A stretch of DNA of 64,000 bases from Pyrocephalus nanus (Eukaryota; Chordata; Aves; Passeriformes; Tyrannidae). Positions 26,001-35,700 of the stretch are shown in pieces; the first letter of the stretch is position 1, and each line of letters begins with the position of its first letter. Below the pieces are notes generated by a model. That model searched no databases and was not told where the DNA came from. It saw only the letters and a list, made by a program, of their open reading frames with translations. The translations under genes were made by a program, and so were the position numbers. The DNA lies in contig CM076260.1 of the NCBI GenBank assembly GCA_038380795.1, positions 7,518,033-7,582,032 of the forward strand, written 5' to 3'.

Positions 26001-28717
26001 TGATAACACAGAAAAAGTAAATGCCTCTATATAATATGCATGATTCCAAAAGGTTTTTAGAACACAAAGAATGTGAAGTTCTTAAGAATCAATGTAATTA
26101 AAGCTGTGGCACAAGAAGCAGTCGTCCAAGATTTAAACTACGGGCTGCAGGCAGCACTCCTGTCTTTACATCAGTTTCATGGTTAGAAAATTTACAATCT
26201 TAGTACATTTTTCATAAAGTCTCACTCTGATTCCACACACCCCCAGAAAGCTGCTCAACTACTTTCTGAACCATGCTCCCAGATCACCTTGAAGCAAAGT
26301 TAATACTTTGGTCACAGCAGTAGTTAAGTTTTAATTAAATTTTGGTTATGAATGTTATTTTCAGAATAAAACAAGCTGTCAGACAAACATGGCATACAGA
26401 GGTGTCCTGTTCAGTCAGCCACAGGAACACAGGGAATCTGCAGTTCATGAACTTCCTGAAAGGTAGGTTACATCCTGACCACTCTTCCATGCCTGTTTTC
26501 CTTTTATTTTGCCTAATTACTTTTGGAACTCATTTGTACATAAAGCCATAAACACCACAGCAGTTCTACATGTGAATGATACCCAAGTGTGAAGGGAAAT
26601 GCCACCATCATTGCCGATCTGCTGCCTGGTAATTTTATTGAGGGCCCCTTTCTTTCCAGCTGCTGGGAAAGAATCACTCAGGCTCTACAGTTTGGTGTCC
26701 AAAAGAGGCAGACCATAATAGAATTCTGACTCTCCATATTGAATTTTTATGGCAATGACCACATTTTCTGCCTAAGTAGAAGATGAGACAGAGATAAGCA
26801 GCTCCCAGGGCTCTTCTCTGAGGCCTGGCTGTCCCTGCTGCCTAAAGCAATGAAAAATGCTTGATTCCTGCGAAATCCAGTGAAAGCCTTTTCACCTGTG
26901 TAAGTTTGCCAGTAAGCTGAAAGTACCCCACAAAGCACTAGAAATCTGAACGTGTAGGCAGTGGTCAAATAAGTAACGAAACACAAAAGTACAATGGAAA
27001 TTTTGTTTCAAAACTCCTGTGGTGTAGTTGAATGTCAACATTGAATTGCTTCTCCAAGCTTTGGGAGAAATGCAAGATGATGGCGTGAGAGGTAAGAGAA
27101 AGGAAGGTCTAATGAAGTTACAAGCTTGACAGTTTTGTACTTATAAATGCTCCTATCATATAAAATTTAATTGTGTTTCAAGGAAAACCAAGAAAGCATA
27201 ATAGCTGCGAGATTTTGCTCCTTAAATAGAAAAGTAAGCTTAATGTTATGGAAAATTAATGCTTCTCATACACTTTAGTTCCTTTATTTTTAATTCTCTT
27301 GCAAGTTAAAACCATAGTTGTAAATTTTCCCTTCCCTAACAGAACAGAACTTGAATATAATGTTTATAACAGACCATCTTATTTCTAAGAGAAGTATTTA
27401 AGCACACTGAAAACAACTCTTTGCAGCTGTGTGTAGATATTGCACTTACATTATGGACATAGGGAGCAGCCTTGTTTTGTCCTAAACTACTTGTTATCAG
27501 TTGAGTCCAGAACCGAACCAACAAGTATTTTAAAAGCAGTAAGGAAAGAGAACAAAACCTGTGACTCAAAGATAAATGCTAGTCTAGGTTTATCTGAGAA
27601 ACAATGAAGTGCAGCTAGAGAGGAGCAGCTTTTGAGTCAGCTTTTCTCTCATCATAGAATTAACACTGGTAATGTTTCTGTTCTGTGAGTGATGAAACAA
27701 CTGCCTCTTGGAAGCACGAGTGTGATAGTCATAGGTGGCATCACAGGTCACTCACACCAAGAACCTTAAGAACTGTTTTCAGGTTTCCTAATGACATCAG
27801 CCCACCCTTGAGTGGAAGAAACAACAGGAGCAAGGCTTGGATGCAGACACCTAGAAAGGGCATATAAGGTGGGATACAGTGGTACTTTCCCAGGATACTC
27901 TTCCATATGCCAGTAATGTAGTGCTGAGGAGCTCTGTGAACCAAAGACGGTGTGTGTTTGTGGAAAATCTTCAGACTTCTGCCATCAATACACCCCAAAA
28001 AAATTAAGCCCCAAATAGCACATGCCCACTATGGATGATGAGCTCCATGGCCTGAACACTCTCCACCGTGCTGTGAAAAGCTACCTCAGCCCCTCTGCTT
28101 GGAAGCTGCCCCTTCCCAGTTTTAGCTGGTGTCCCCTCAAGAGCCAGGGAGTGGAGGAGTCCTCGCTCGCCCCTTACCTGCCTCCCCCTCCCACCTCGGC
28201 GAGCACCGAGCCTGAAGGGGCAGCATTAGACACTCCCTCACTCACAACACACACCTGGGAGTCGGGAGTTGCTGAGGGGAGCGAACCCCGCCTGCCTCCA
28301 GCATCCCTCTCACCTGCCTCGGCCCGGGAGGCAGTCCCGGAGGGGAGAGGAGGTGGGAAGGGGACGCGCTTTTCCCTGCCACGGCAGCGGACAATGAATC
28401 CAGGGAAGACATCAGGACTACGGCGCTGCTCGGAGAGAGCGCAGGGGCCGCGGGAAGGGTTGAAGAGCTATTCCAGGTACGCGCCGACACCGCGCACAAA
28501 GCACCGCACGAAGCGCGGCGGCGGCGAGCTCAGGCTGCCCGGAGCGCCCGCAACCCACCCGCGAGGAGAGCGAAACACCGGCACGGCGGGACCCCGACAC
28601 CGCTCCTCCACAGGCTGTGCCCGAGGGGCTCCCCAAGCCCCCCGACGGCCTCGTTACCCTCCCCCAGCCCCTCACCTCCTCCTGTCCCGCCGGGGTGTCC
28701 CTCGCCGCCCCGGCCAT
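4943..28717 (-). CDS. MFSD2B: MFSD2B, sphingosine-1-phosphate exporter (3' part outside window)
   Basis: Ten coding exons on the minus strand join in frame: 28717-28676, 23655-23539, 19603-19479, 16105-15982, 14105-14027, 10049-9880, 7982-7892, 7797-7676, 5792-5709 and 5023-4943. They total 1,035 nt, or 345 codons, with every junction GT-AG and in phase. The product is a major-facilitator membrane protein. MFSD2B of mammals exports sphingosine-1-phosphate from red cells and platelets. Family motifs are visible: [11 protein letters not shown] in TM1, TDPVAGFF after TM2, [10 protein letters not shown], and QRFGKK before a later TM. The MFSD2B assignment rather than MFSD2A rests on closer wording to MFSD2B ([18 protein letters not shown]) and on the neighbours UBXN2A and ATAD2B. 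Residues D74 and T136 align with human D95 and T157, which I recall as needed for transport. The terminal part (about 160 residues in human) was not found in 1-4942. Confidence 0.93.
5709..5792 (-). CDS. MFSD2B: MFSD2B exon 9
   Basis: This exon has 28 codons, residues 291-318: [20 protein letters not shown] followed by a hydrophobic stretch to the GTGAGT donor. Human has VEQSYLVLFCTHASQLHDH here. The acceptor at CATCAG has a weak pyrimidine tract but is the only one matching phase and homology. Confidence 0.92.
7676..7797 (-). CDS. MFSD2B: MFSD2B exon 8
   Basis: This 122-nt exon is separated from exon 7 by an intron of only 94 bases. It completes D250 and encodes residues 251-290. It includes [20 protein letters not shown], where human reads [20 protein letters not shown]. 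The donor is CAG followed by GTAACT. Confidence 0.94.
7892..7982 (-). CDS. MFSD2B: MFSD2B exon 7
   Basis: This 91-nt exon encodes residues 220-249 plus one base of D250: [13 protein letters not shown], then a hydrophobic helix and LGVKEKD. Frame continuity with exon 6 requires the acceptor ending at 7983 (TTTCCAAG). A second AG four bases further in would shift the frame. The donor is GTAAGATA. Confidence 0.92.
9149..9690 (-). mobile_element. CR1 LINE 3' fragment
   Basis: It opens with CATAGAATTATTTGGGTAGG, the reverse of a CR1 3' end. It continues through typical CR1 text (GGCAACCTGTGCCAGTGCC, CCCTTGTCCTGTCACTACA). It lies in MFSD2B intron 6, and exon 6 begins only about 190 bases away. The upper boundary is approximate. 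Confidence 0.9.
9880..10049 (-). CDS. MFSD2B: MFSD2B exon 6 (TM5 and extracellular loop)
   Basis: This 170-nt exon runs from acceptor CCTTCTTTAG to donor GTAAGT. It completes R163 and encodes residues 164-219, starting [20 protein letters not shown] polar loop follows with an N-glycosylation sequon NTT at residue 198 and a paired-cysteine candidate (C191). This loop is the most divergent part of the family. Confidence 0.94.
10050..14026 (-). other. MFSD2B: MFSD2B intron 5
   Basis: This is intronic DNA with no additional coding signal. It ends in an A-rich, C-interrupted low-complexity tract at 13,565-13,655. Confidence 0.8.
13565..13655. repeat. A-rich low-complexity tract
   Basis: The tract consists of runs of AAAAC and AACAAA type units with almost no T over about 90 bases. 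It is a simple-sequence tract inside MFSD2B intron 5. Confidence 0.8.
14027..14105 (-). CDS. MFSD2B: MFSD2B exon 5
   Basis: This 79-nt exon was found by reading between exons 4 and 6, and its translation was too short to stand out as a long open frame. Acceptor CTTTCTTTAG and donor GTGAGT bracket [17 protein letters not shown] and KDRDSATAY, residues 137-162, with one base of R163. The RDSATAYR motif is a hallmark of MFSD2 proteins. Confidence 0.93.
15982..16105 (-). CDS. MFSD2B: MFSD2B exon 4 (TM3-TM4, T136)
   Basis: This 124-nt exon begins with the G completing W95 and ends in phase 0 before GTAAGTAG. It encodes residues 96-136, with [18 protein letters not shown] and the [14 protein letters not shown] helix. 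The final threonine (T136) is 62 residues after D74, the same spacing as D95 to T157 in human MFSD2B. Confidence 0.95.
16106..19478 (-). other. MFSD2B: MFSD2B intron 3
   Basis: The sequence is AT-rich with short chance frames on both strands and no supportable exon. It contains a 12-13 base A run near 18,085. Confidence 0.75.
19437..19460. repeat. TA-rich microsatellite
   Basis: An AAT/AT alternating tract lies about 20 bases beyond the exon 3 donor of MFSD2B. Confidence 0.8.
19479..19603 (-). CDS. MFSD2B: MFSD2B exon 3 (TM2, D74)
   Basis: This 125-nt exon runs from acceptor CTTTCAG to donor GTAAGC. It encodes residues 54-94 plus two bases of W95. It carries [20 protein letters not shown]; the aspartate, residue 74, aligns with human D95, a proposed cation-site residue of the MFSD2 family. 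RLMPW closes the exon, as in both MFSD2 paralogues. A TA-rich microsatellite lies just beyond the donor at about 19,437-19,460. Confidence 0.95.
19604..23538 (-). other. MFSD2B: MFSD2B intron 2
   Basis: No additional exon was recognised. The 20,520-21,245 segment is more GC-rich than its surroundings and has moderately long frames on both strands, but matched nothing I know. Confidence 0.7.
23539..23655 (-). CDS. MFSD2B: MFSD2B exon 2 (TM1)
   Basis: This exon has 39 codons, residues 15-53, running from an acceptor after CTTCTTGCACAG to a GTAAGT donor. It encodes the family-typical [16 protein letters not shown] followed by a hydrophobic helix ending [12 protein letters not shown]. In human MFSD2B the same segment reads SFCTKVCYGIGGVPNQ. 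Both borders are phase 0. Confidence 0.95.
23656..28675 (-). other. MFSD2B: MFSD2B intron 1
   Basis: At about 5.0 kb this is the longest intron located for this gene. It contains the CR1 fragment at 25.7 kb and is otherwise AT-rich and unremarkable. Confidence 0.7.
25734..25995 (-). mobile_element. CR1 LINE 3' fragment
   Basis: It starts ATCACAGAATGGTTTGGGTT, the reverse of the CR1 3' terminus. It then follows the CR1 consensus through TTGAACACTTCCAGGGATGG and GCACCTTGTCC. It is 5'-truncated and sits in MFSD2B intron 1. Confidence 0.93.
28676..28717 (-). CDS. MFSD2B: MFSD2B coding exon 1 (14 codons)
   Basis: An ATG at 28717 in a good Kozak context (GTGCCATGG) opens 14 codons, [14 protein letters not shown], followed directly by a GTGAGG donor. 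The exon ends in phase 0 and exon 2 begins in phase 0, giving [12 protein letters not shown]. The exon sits inside a CpG island, as expected for a first exon. It is an inference from position, frame and donor, because N-termini of this family are poorly conserved. The human N-terminus is about 21 residues longer. A GTG codon four codons upstream is in frame but is not a credible eukaryotic start. Confidence 0.72.
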
Positions 28718-29039
28718 GGCACCGCGCACATCCCACCCCGCCCGGCACCTGCGCCCGGGGCGGGGCGGCCGCGGCAGAGCGGGCGGTGTGACCCTCCCCG
28801 GAGAGCCCTGAAAGTGCGGGCGCTGTCCCCCCGCACCGGGAGAGGGGATCCCCGGCCCCGCCGAGCCCCGACACCCTGCGCCCTTCGCGGGGCAGCGGCG
28901 CGGTGTTCAAGGACGGGGCACGGCGGCGGAGGGGGCCGGGGCTGTTCTCATCCACAGCCCAAGGATGCCAGCTCTGGCCCTTTGAAGAGGTGCGCTGTTT
29001 CCCGATTCACGCGAATGTATGACCAACGCTGTCGTCTGT

Positions 29040-29057
29040 CAGCTGGACGGAGATAAC
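29040..29057. promoter_or_regulatory. E-box plus GATA motif upstream of MFSD2B
   Basis: CAGCTG at 29040-29045 is followed six bases later by GATAA at 29052-29056. This is about 320 bases upstream of the predicted MFSD2B start. Such pairs bind TAL1/GATA1 in erythroid cells, although the usual spacing is a little longer. Confidence 0.35.
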
Positions 29058-29094
29058 GCAACACCCGCCCGCGCTGCGGGGAGAGCGGCTGCTA

Positions 29095-29297
29095 GTTCTT
29101 CCACTATGAAAGGGTGATTAAATATTGGAATGGGCTACCCAGGGAGATTGTGGACTCACAGTCCCTGGGGGTATTTAAGGGAAGACTGGACGAGGCACTC
29201 AGTGCCATGGTCTAATTGACAAGGTGGTGTTTGGTCACAGGTCAGACTTGATCTCAGAGGTTTTTTCCAACCTAAATGATTCTGTGATTCTGCTGCC
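29095..29297 (+). mobile_element. CR1 LINE 3' tail
   Basis: Plus-strand CR1 3' sequence includes GGAATGGGCTACCCAGGGAG and GGTATTTAAGGGAAG. It ends in the diagnostic ATTCTGTGATTCTG. It abuts the MFSD2B promoter island. Confidence 0.93.
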
Positions 29298-29299
29298 CT

Positions 29300-32200
29300 C
29301 CAGCCAATACCCTTATCTAGGTTGTAGGAGTTCAGCACCACCCTGCCCACTGGAAAGTGCCCTTGCAAGCATGCTCTGCACCAGAGGGAAAAAAAATACA
29401 AATTGCATTTTGAAGTATGAGTTCTTTCAACAGTGAGACAGCCTGAGAGACGGTTTCACGAAGACAACAAGGACAGGAGGACTCGTGACCTGCCTGTCTT
29501 GGGAAGATGACAACTAATCTATATGCACAGGGCTTTGTGGCTTGACTGATTCGAAGAGCTCTCTGCAGGGTCACCTTGTGGGTACTGGGCAGCCACTGCA
29601 AACCATGCCATGAAGTACTGACGTGCAAATCCTGTGCAATCTCATTTGCCAAGGCTAATTATTGCAAATTTGCAAAATTCTGAAAAAACAAGACATTATT
29701 TTTTTCAAACCAGACCTTCAAAAGAAAACTGAGATTACAGCCTTAAAAGGCCTTGTTGAAACCTCTCTGGTGCTTTTGGGCTCCCAGGTGGTCCCTAAAG
29801 GCTGAGGCCTGATGAGCTTCAAAACACAGACAGATTGCCTAGTATCAAGCTAGATACAAGGTACGCATCCAACATTCAAATTCAGCATTTAGGTTCTTCA
29901 TTTTCTCTTCACACACCATCCTTGTAACACACTAAATATTTGTTACTTACATTTGCATGTTTCTTCACAAAGGGAAAACCAGCATGGAAAAACAAAATGT
30001 CCTTTCTTTGTTCTTTTCTTGGCTATTTCAATTTTGCTGTAAATCATGTTAATACACAGGCTTTACCCAAAACAGCAAAGGTTTCTGAAGAAACAATGAA
30101 TAACTGATAGTACTTGTGTGTTTCACAAACTCTGGCATGAATCAAGCCAGTTTTACTGTTGTTTGACCAATGCACAATAGCTGTCTACAGCACAGAGCAA
30201 GAGATTAGGCTGTCCAGACACTACAGGTAGCTAATCAGTCTTTACAAGCTGACAAAAACCCAATTAAATTCAGGAGAGCCCTGTATTCACTCCAAAGATT
30301 TTCTCCAAGTTAGGAAATAAGTTATCCAATCACAGTTCATTACCTTTTTTAAAGGCACTTTCTAATCTAACACGGGATTAGTGCAGTCAGCATCATTCTA
30401 GACTTTTCAAAGGTTCGCTCTTATTTTGTAATTAGGATCAAGACACTTTCAAACTGCAAATGCACATTTGAGTACACCAGAGCTTTAGCCAGACACAACT
30501 GACTTCAGTAAAGCACAATATACAGCCTGGTAGAACCAAGCTGTGCAATCTCTTAAAATGCTGGCACCAGACATGAATCAACATTGAAATACAAAATACT
30601 TTCCAAAGGACAGCAAGCTAAATGGGTTTACCTACAATTTGACACTCTCTCCTTCAATTTCAATCTGACACTAATTGTTTCTTTGAATTTCTGTGTTGCC
30701 AATGCTTGAATAGTACACTTTAACATTTCATGCACCTTTTAGAGAAGAACTGAGCTCACAATCAAGAACGTGTGGTTTTCTAACACTTATTTTAACATTA
30801 GGGCAAATTCAAAAGCACTGATTAATAAAATTTACTCTTCAGGAAGCTCTGAGAACTTAGGGTTGGATCTGAGTCTCCAGGTGATTTGTCTTGACAATTT
30901 TACTGGTGGATTCCTCTGCACATTTCTTCCTGTTTTTCACATAGGTGAGGAGTCAGTGCACGAGCCAAGAAAATTCAGTTGTATTACCTGCTACACAAAC
31001 CCAAATGACACAGTAGCACATGAAGTTTATAGCACTGAAATAGTGAACTGCATGGTTTTCAGAGACTTGCTTTCTGAGAACACTGAATAGATACTTGTGC
31101 AGTTGACTTCGATTTCACGATGCTCAAACACACCAGGAGAGATGCTGAAGCAAACCACTTTTATATCCCTGGGAAGTAAGTACACCAATAGTTTGAAGTC
31201 TCCCAATTTTCAGATACAATACAAGTCACTCCAATGAAGCAATTTTCTATTTAGAACAAAACCAGGAAAACCCAAAACCATCTTTCATTTAAGCACGCAA
31301 AAGAAATACAACCCCAACAATCATCCACTGGTTTAGGTAGTACAGATTAGTCAGCATCTACCAAAGGTCCTGAGATAAGTTTTACCTAGAAACTTTAGTT
31401 CCATTCATAAACCCACATGCTTAGTAAACACAGTACAAGATATTTAGTCTTTATGTAGATTTCTCTTTTAGCAAAACACAGAATAGTTGGCTACAATTTT
31501 TATGCCTCAAGTACATGAATAGCAAAATAAAAGATGGGGCGGGGGGGTGGGGTGGAAAAAAACCTCAGTTTTCAAATAAGGATTTTCAATATATTTGAAA
31601 CTCAGCTACATGTAATTACTGTCTCAATAGCTGGTCAGTTCAGGGCAGAGGCAGATAAAGAACACAAACCGTAAGCCACTACTCCTGTACGGTAGTGCCA
31701 GAAAAGCAGAACTTTTTGTGTGACAGAGCTAAAAGTGGATCTCTGTGCTAATGAGCTAGGTAGTTTAACATCACCTGATCTGTAAGACACCTGTAGCAGC
31801 CCAGAAGAGGCATAAACCACTTCAACCATTGGTAATAACAATTCCTTCAGAGCTTACTTGGAGGCACTTCATATGCAGTATGCACCAGACTACCTCATTT
31901 CTGTCTTCTCAGACATGCACCTACCACCATGTAAAGACTTGACAGAACATTATTACACTGCAGATCTTGTGATAAAAGTTAAATCCCAAAGATCCTGAAG
32001 ATTTTCAAGTTAAGAGTCCAAATGTGAGCTTCCCTGCAGCATCAGTTGTCTAAAAGTTACTGTGAGAACAATGCAAACTGCAGCAGTTTACATCACAATG
32101 TAAGTGAAATACTTCAGTTTAGTCCAAAGTGCAAAAATAAATACTATTTTTCTCTAAACGATGCTATCAGTAGTAATTAAGTCTCAGAGAACTGTTCCAC

Positions 32201-32468
32201 CTAAACCCACTCATTAAATAACTAGAAAGCTTTTTACCTAAGGAAATTCTAAGGATGATCTGCTGTACAGTTACCTCTGCTATGTGATACAGCCAGGCTC
32301 TGACCACCCAGTCTAGCTGAAAATACTTCTTACAGCAGATGATAGCACAGCACCCATACTGCTCTCCAAGAGCACAGTGCATGAGGACGTGAGGGCATCC
32401 ACATATTGCTGGTTACATTTTTGGTTTTGCCTAGTTTCCCCTGCATCTAGTTTTTGGCCAGTTAAAAG
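29300..32468. other. Probable UBXN2A 3' UTR and intergenic DNA
   Basis: This lies between the MFSD2B promoter and the UBXN2A stop codon. No exact AATAAA on the minus strand was spotted in it, so the UBXN2A 3' end could not be placed. A G-rich tract lies at 31,536-31,555. Confidence 0.5.
31536..31555 (+). repeat. Potential G-quadruplex tract
   Basis: The runs GGGG, GGGGGGG and GGGG are separated by single bases. Splitting the central run supplies four G tracts. It lies about 0.9 kb 3' of the UBXN2A stop, C-rich in the sense of that gene. Confidence 0.6.
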
Positions 32469-32757
32469 CTAATTTGATCTTGTGCTACTGACAGCATTTT
32501 TTGGCTCGTTCTTGAGTTGTCCATTTGGGGTAGCAGCAGTTTTATAGTCATTGTCAGGTGCTTTTATCACTAAGAGCCTGAAAGGTTCAGTTGTTTTCCG
32601 AAGTCTCTGAACAACAACAGCATTTTGCAACTCCGCTTCCCCCAGCGTGAGTGTCTCATCTTGCAGCTCTCGAAAGGGCAGAGAAGTTGTCAGTGTGAAG
32701 GGAATACTTCCCTCTGATCCTTGATACTTTGTTATGAAGTCTCTGACATGGCTTATT
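32469..32757 (-). CDS. UBXN2A: UBXN2A last coding exon (UBX end and tail)
   Basis: This exon completes R198 and encodes residues 199-293 to the stop at 32471-32469. The UBX end reads DETLTLGEAELQNAVVVQRL. The p97-contact loop reads LPFRE, where typical UBX domains have FPR. Residues 251-293 are a charged, polar tail that is much longer than the human one. Confidence 0.95.
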
Positions 32758-35700
32758 CTGAGAAGAAAAGAAGAAAACTCGGCATTAGAGTTTTGGCATT
32801 GCAATCCCAACACAGACCATGTGCACCAACACCCACAGCCACCACAGGACGAGAATGAGACACCACTTCATGTAATGCCAGATGGCAGAGAACTGGAGGA
32901 ATAAAGATAGGGTGGTATCCTGAAATGCCTGATCCACTTGTGAGGCAAGGACTAAGGTTTGCATGCTCTGAGAGCACTCCCAAAGGAACAGGGATGAGTA
33001 TCTTATTCTGAGCACTCAAATGCTTCACCATGGCTCAGATGGTATTTACACAAGCCTACCATTTCCTAGCCAGCTGGTGGAGCTCTTACCTGAGGATTCT
33101 GTAGCCAAGAGCTAGAATAAAGATGCCTCCAGTGTGTGGTACATGTGGCAGAACCATAATAAAAATCAAGAAAAAGGGTTTGCAAAAATTGTCTGGATAG
33201 CTGATACATTAACTAGGTCTAAATATAGTCTCATTCTACCAAAGCAGGTGCAGTGGTGAATTCATTGCAGATTTAAGCTGCCTATTAAGGTGTGAAGAAC
33301 CTTGCAAGAAGTGATCAAGACAGAGGTTTTGCTATGGAACTATCACAATTGACCAATTTAATTGGAAAATGAAGATGAGAGGATACATCTACATCAATAA
33401 AATAAACAGTGTCAATGTCCACTCTCTGGTCCTGAGGCCACCTGGTAGACTGGCTACTGGCAACTTCCTAAACTTACCCTTCCTCTCCCCCATTCCCAGT
33501 GCAGCCCATGAGGTTTACTGCCTCCTGCGAGTCCATGACCTGAGCTACCACCTGAACCATGGTTAGATATCAACAGAGAAAGTGCTGGCTGGCCTGGGGG
33601 AGAGCCATCCTAACAGTTTAGCAGCACAGATGACCCAACTTCTGTGCCTCAGCCATACTCACTCGCCATACTCACTCACCAGGGCTGATTCACCAGCATA
33701 ACAAAAACCAATTCCTGTGCATGCAGGCCTCCATTAGGAGACACTGCTTGGCCTTAAAAGCCTCGAGCCTGAAAAGCCTCAAGCAGGACTAAATTTTTGG
33801 TTGGACATTTACATGTGTCTGCAAGCATTATACCAAAGTTCACTGTGTTCCAAGAGCAACTTGGGCAATTGGCCACCAGCTCTCTGCTTTAGAAAGCCAG
33901 CGTTCCAGGCTCCATGCCCAACACTCCAGGGTCACACTAACTTAGCAAGTGCTTAAGAAGGGACACAACTAGATCCAAGAGACAGCTCTGTGTGCTATTC
34001 CTACAGCTCTACTCTGCTAGCTGCTACACTTTTGCTTCCTCATACTGCAGTTCTACAGGTGGTACCTGCACTTTGGCTCCAATCTTTCAGCAGAAATCAA
34101 GTCACATCTAAAGCAGTAGTTACTGTGGCACATACACATTCTATCTGCAAAAAGGTAGAAGTAATCAATTTACCTAGACACCACAACATATGTGCTAAAT
34201 GTTAATTATCTACAGTTTAGCTAACAAATAGTTGACTGTATTGTGTCTCCACTGAAAGGAGTGCTCTCTGTGCAATCATCACACTTAAGGATGTGTACTC
34301 TAAAAGGATTTCTCTCTAGTTCTTATTGGGTTATATACTGTATACAGCACAAACATGCTGATCTTGTGGCAAGAGGATATGTTATATTAAAATATTTATT
34401 GCATGCTACTTCAAAAAGAGCAGTGCCTCACTAAGGCTGTTGTTCTGCTTATCTCAGATTTTTTTTTCCCCCTCTCAAAAGCATTTAGCAGCTGTTCAAA
34501 CTGCTATTTTTCAGGAAGACAGAAAGCTTCTAAATATACTTAAATGTGTGAAACCTGGAATAGTTAAGATATTAAGCCCTTCAATTAAGTATTTATAATT
34601 AAAATAGCAATTGACTCTTCAGCAGTACATCACAACACTCTTTCAGTTCGTACCTCGGGCCACTAACATTAATAGATCAGTACAAGTCAAAGAAAAAACT
34701 ACAGTCATTAACCTTCGACTGCTGAGCTTTTCCTCTGACCAGCCACAGACATACACAGCTTATCTTGACAGCAGCCTGGGTTGTATTAAATCTGTGATAC
34801 CTTCAAATTGCTTCACAGAGAAGCACAGTCAACATATCCTTTACATGACATGACTGTAGAGTGCTAGAGTAATTTCTCAAATTACAGATTTGAGAAAGGT
34901 CTCTAAAGACGGTAGTTCTACAATTGAATGTTGAAGTGTTAATCCTACTTTCTCAAAGCTCCCGTGTACATGTGCTGTTCTGACACCTTCTGTCATTATC
35001 CAATTTATAAGCTTTCTTGGGAACTGGAGATATTACTAATTAATAATTAAACACACTGGGTGCATTCTGTTCTGTCCACACTGACAAGCAGGAGATGACC
35101 CTCCCCTGCCCAGTGCACTGACTCTGGCTCTCCCCAGAGGTTTCTCTGGCTCAGCTCTAAGTCACATTCTCCAGCTCCCACCCGGGTGCTGTCTATGCCC
35201 AATGACTAGCAGGCTTTTTACTAAGCCATTTGCTCCAGATGTAGTTGTTTTGTGAAATCTGTCATCTTAAAAGCTGTTTCCTCTAGTAATGAGCAATACC
35301 ACCCTAACTTCCACTAACCTACAAAGAACTCCTACAGTTTCCTCAGATTTTCCTTTATGTTCAGTTATGAACTGACTACTAATATCAGTTCACATTCCTC
35401 TTATTCTCCTCTCTTCTCAGCTAAAAGATTTCTCAAAGTTTCAAAGGTTTTCTAGACACAGCTGAAGAGCAGACCAACACTAAATGAACTGATAGATTAC
35501 CCACAGAAACCAGAGACTTATACGTACAGACATAACACAAATAGTTCAGATGTAAATACATATGACAGCGCTAAAACAAATCTTACCTGTGAGAAACATT
35601 GAATTTCTGAATTATCCTTTCCCCATCAGCTAACCAGATCTGGATGTTAGTGATAGGCTCCAAATCATTCAAGGGTACTAAAGGCAGGTGTCTTTTGTCA

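Larger units (their letters stand above)
28270..29090. promoter_or_regulatory. MFSD2B: CpG island, MFSD2B promoter and exon 1
   Basis: This is a sharp rise in GC and CpG against AT-rich flanks. It contains GC boxes (GGGGCGGGGCGG at about 28,757) and the predicted 14-codon exon 1. Promoter DNA for the minus-strand gene is the part above 28,720. Long open frames on both strands here come from GC richness. Confidence 0.8.

Noticed and set aside
4943..28717. MFSD2A as the identity of the transporter
   Set aside because: Wording in TM3-TM4 and TM7 is closer to MFSD2B, and the neighbours UBXN2A and ATAD2B are those of MFSD2B.
28022..29056. A 344-codon plus-strand open frame, the longest in the window
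   Set aside because: It covers the MFSD2B CpG island, is proline/arginine-rich low complexity, and matches no family. The minus-strand exon 1 explains the region.
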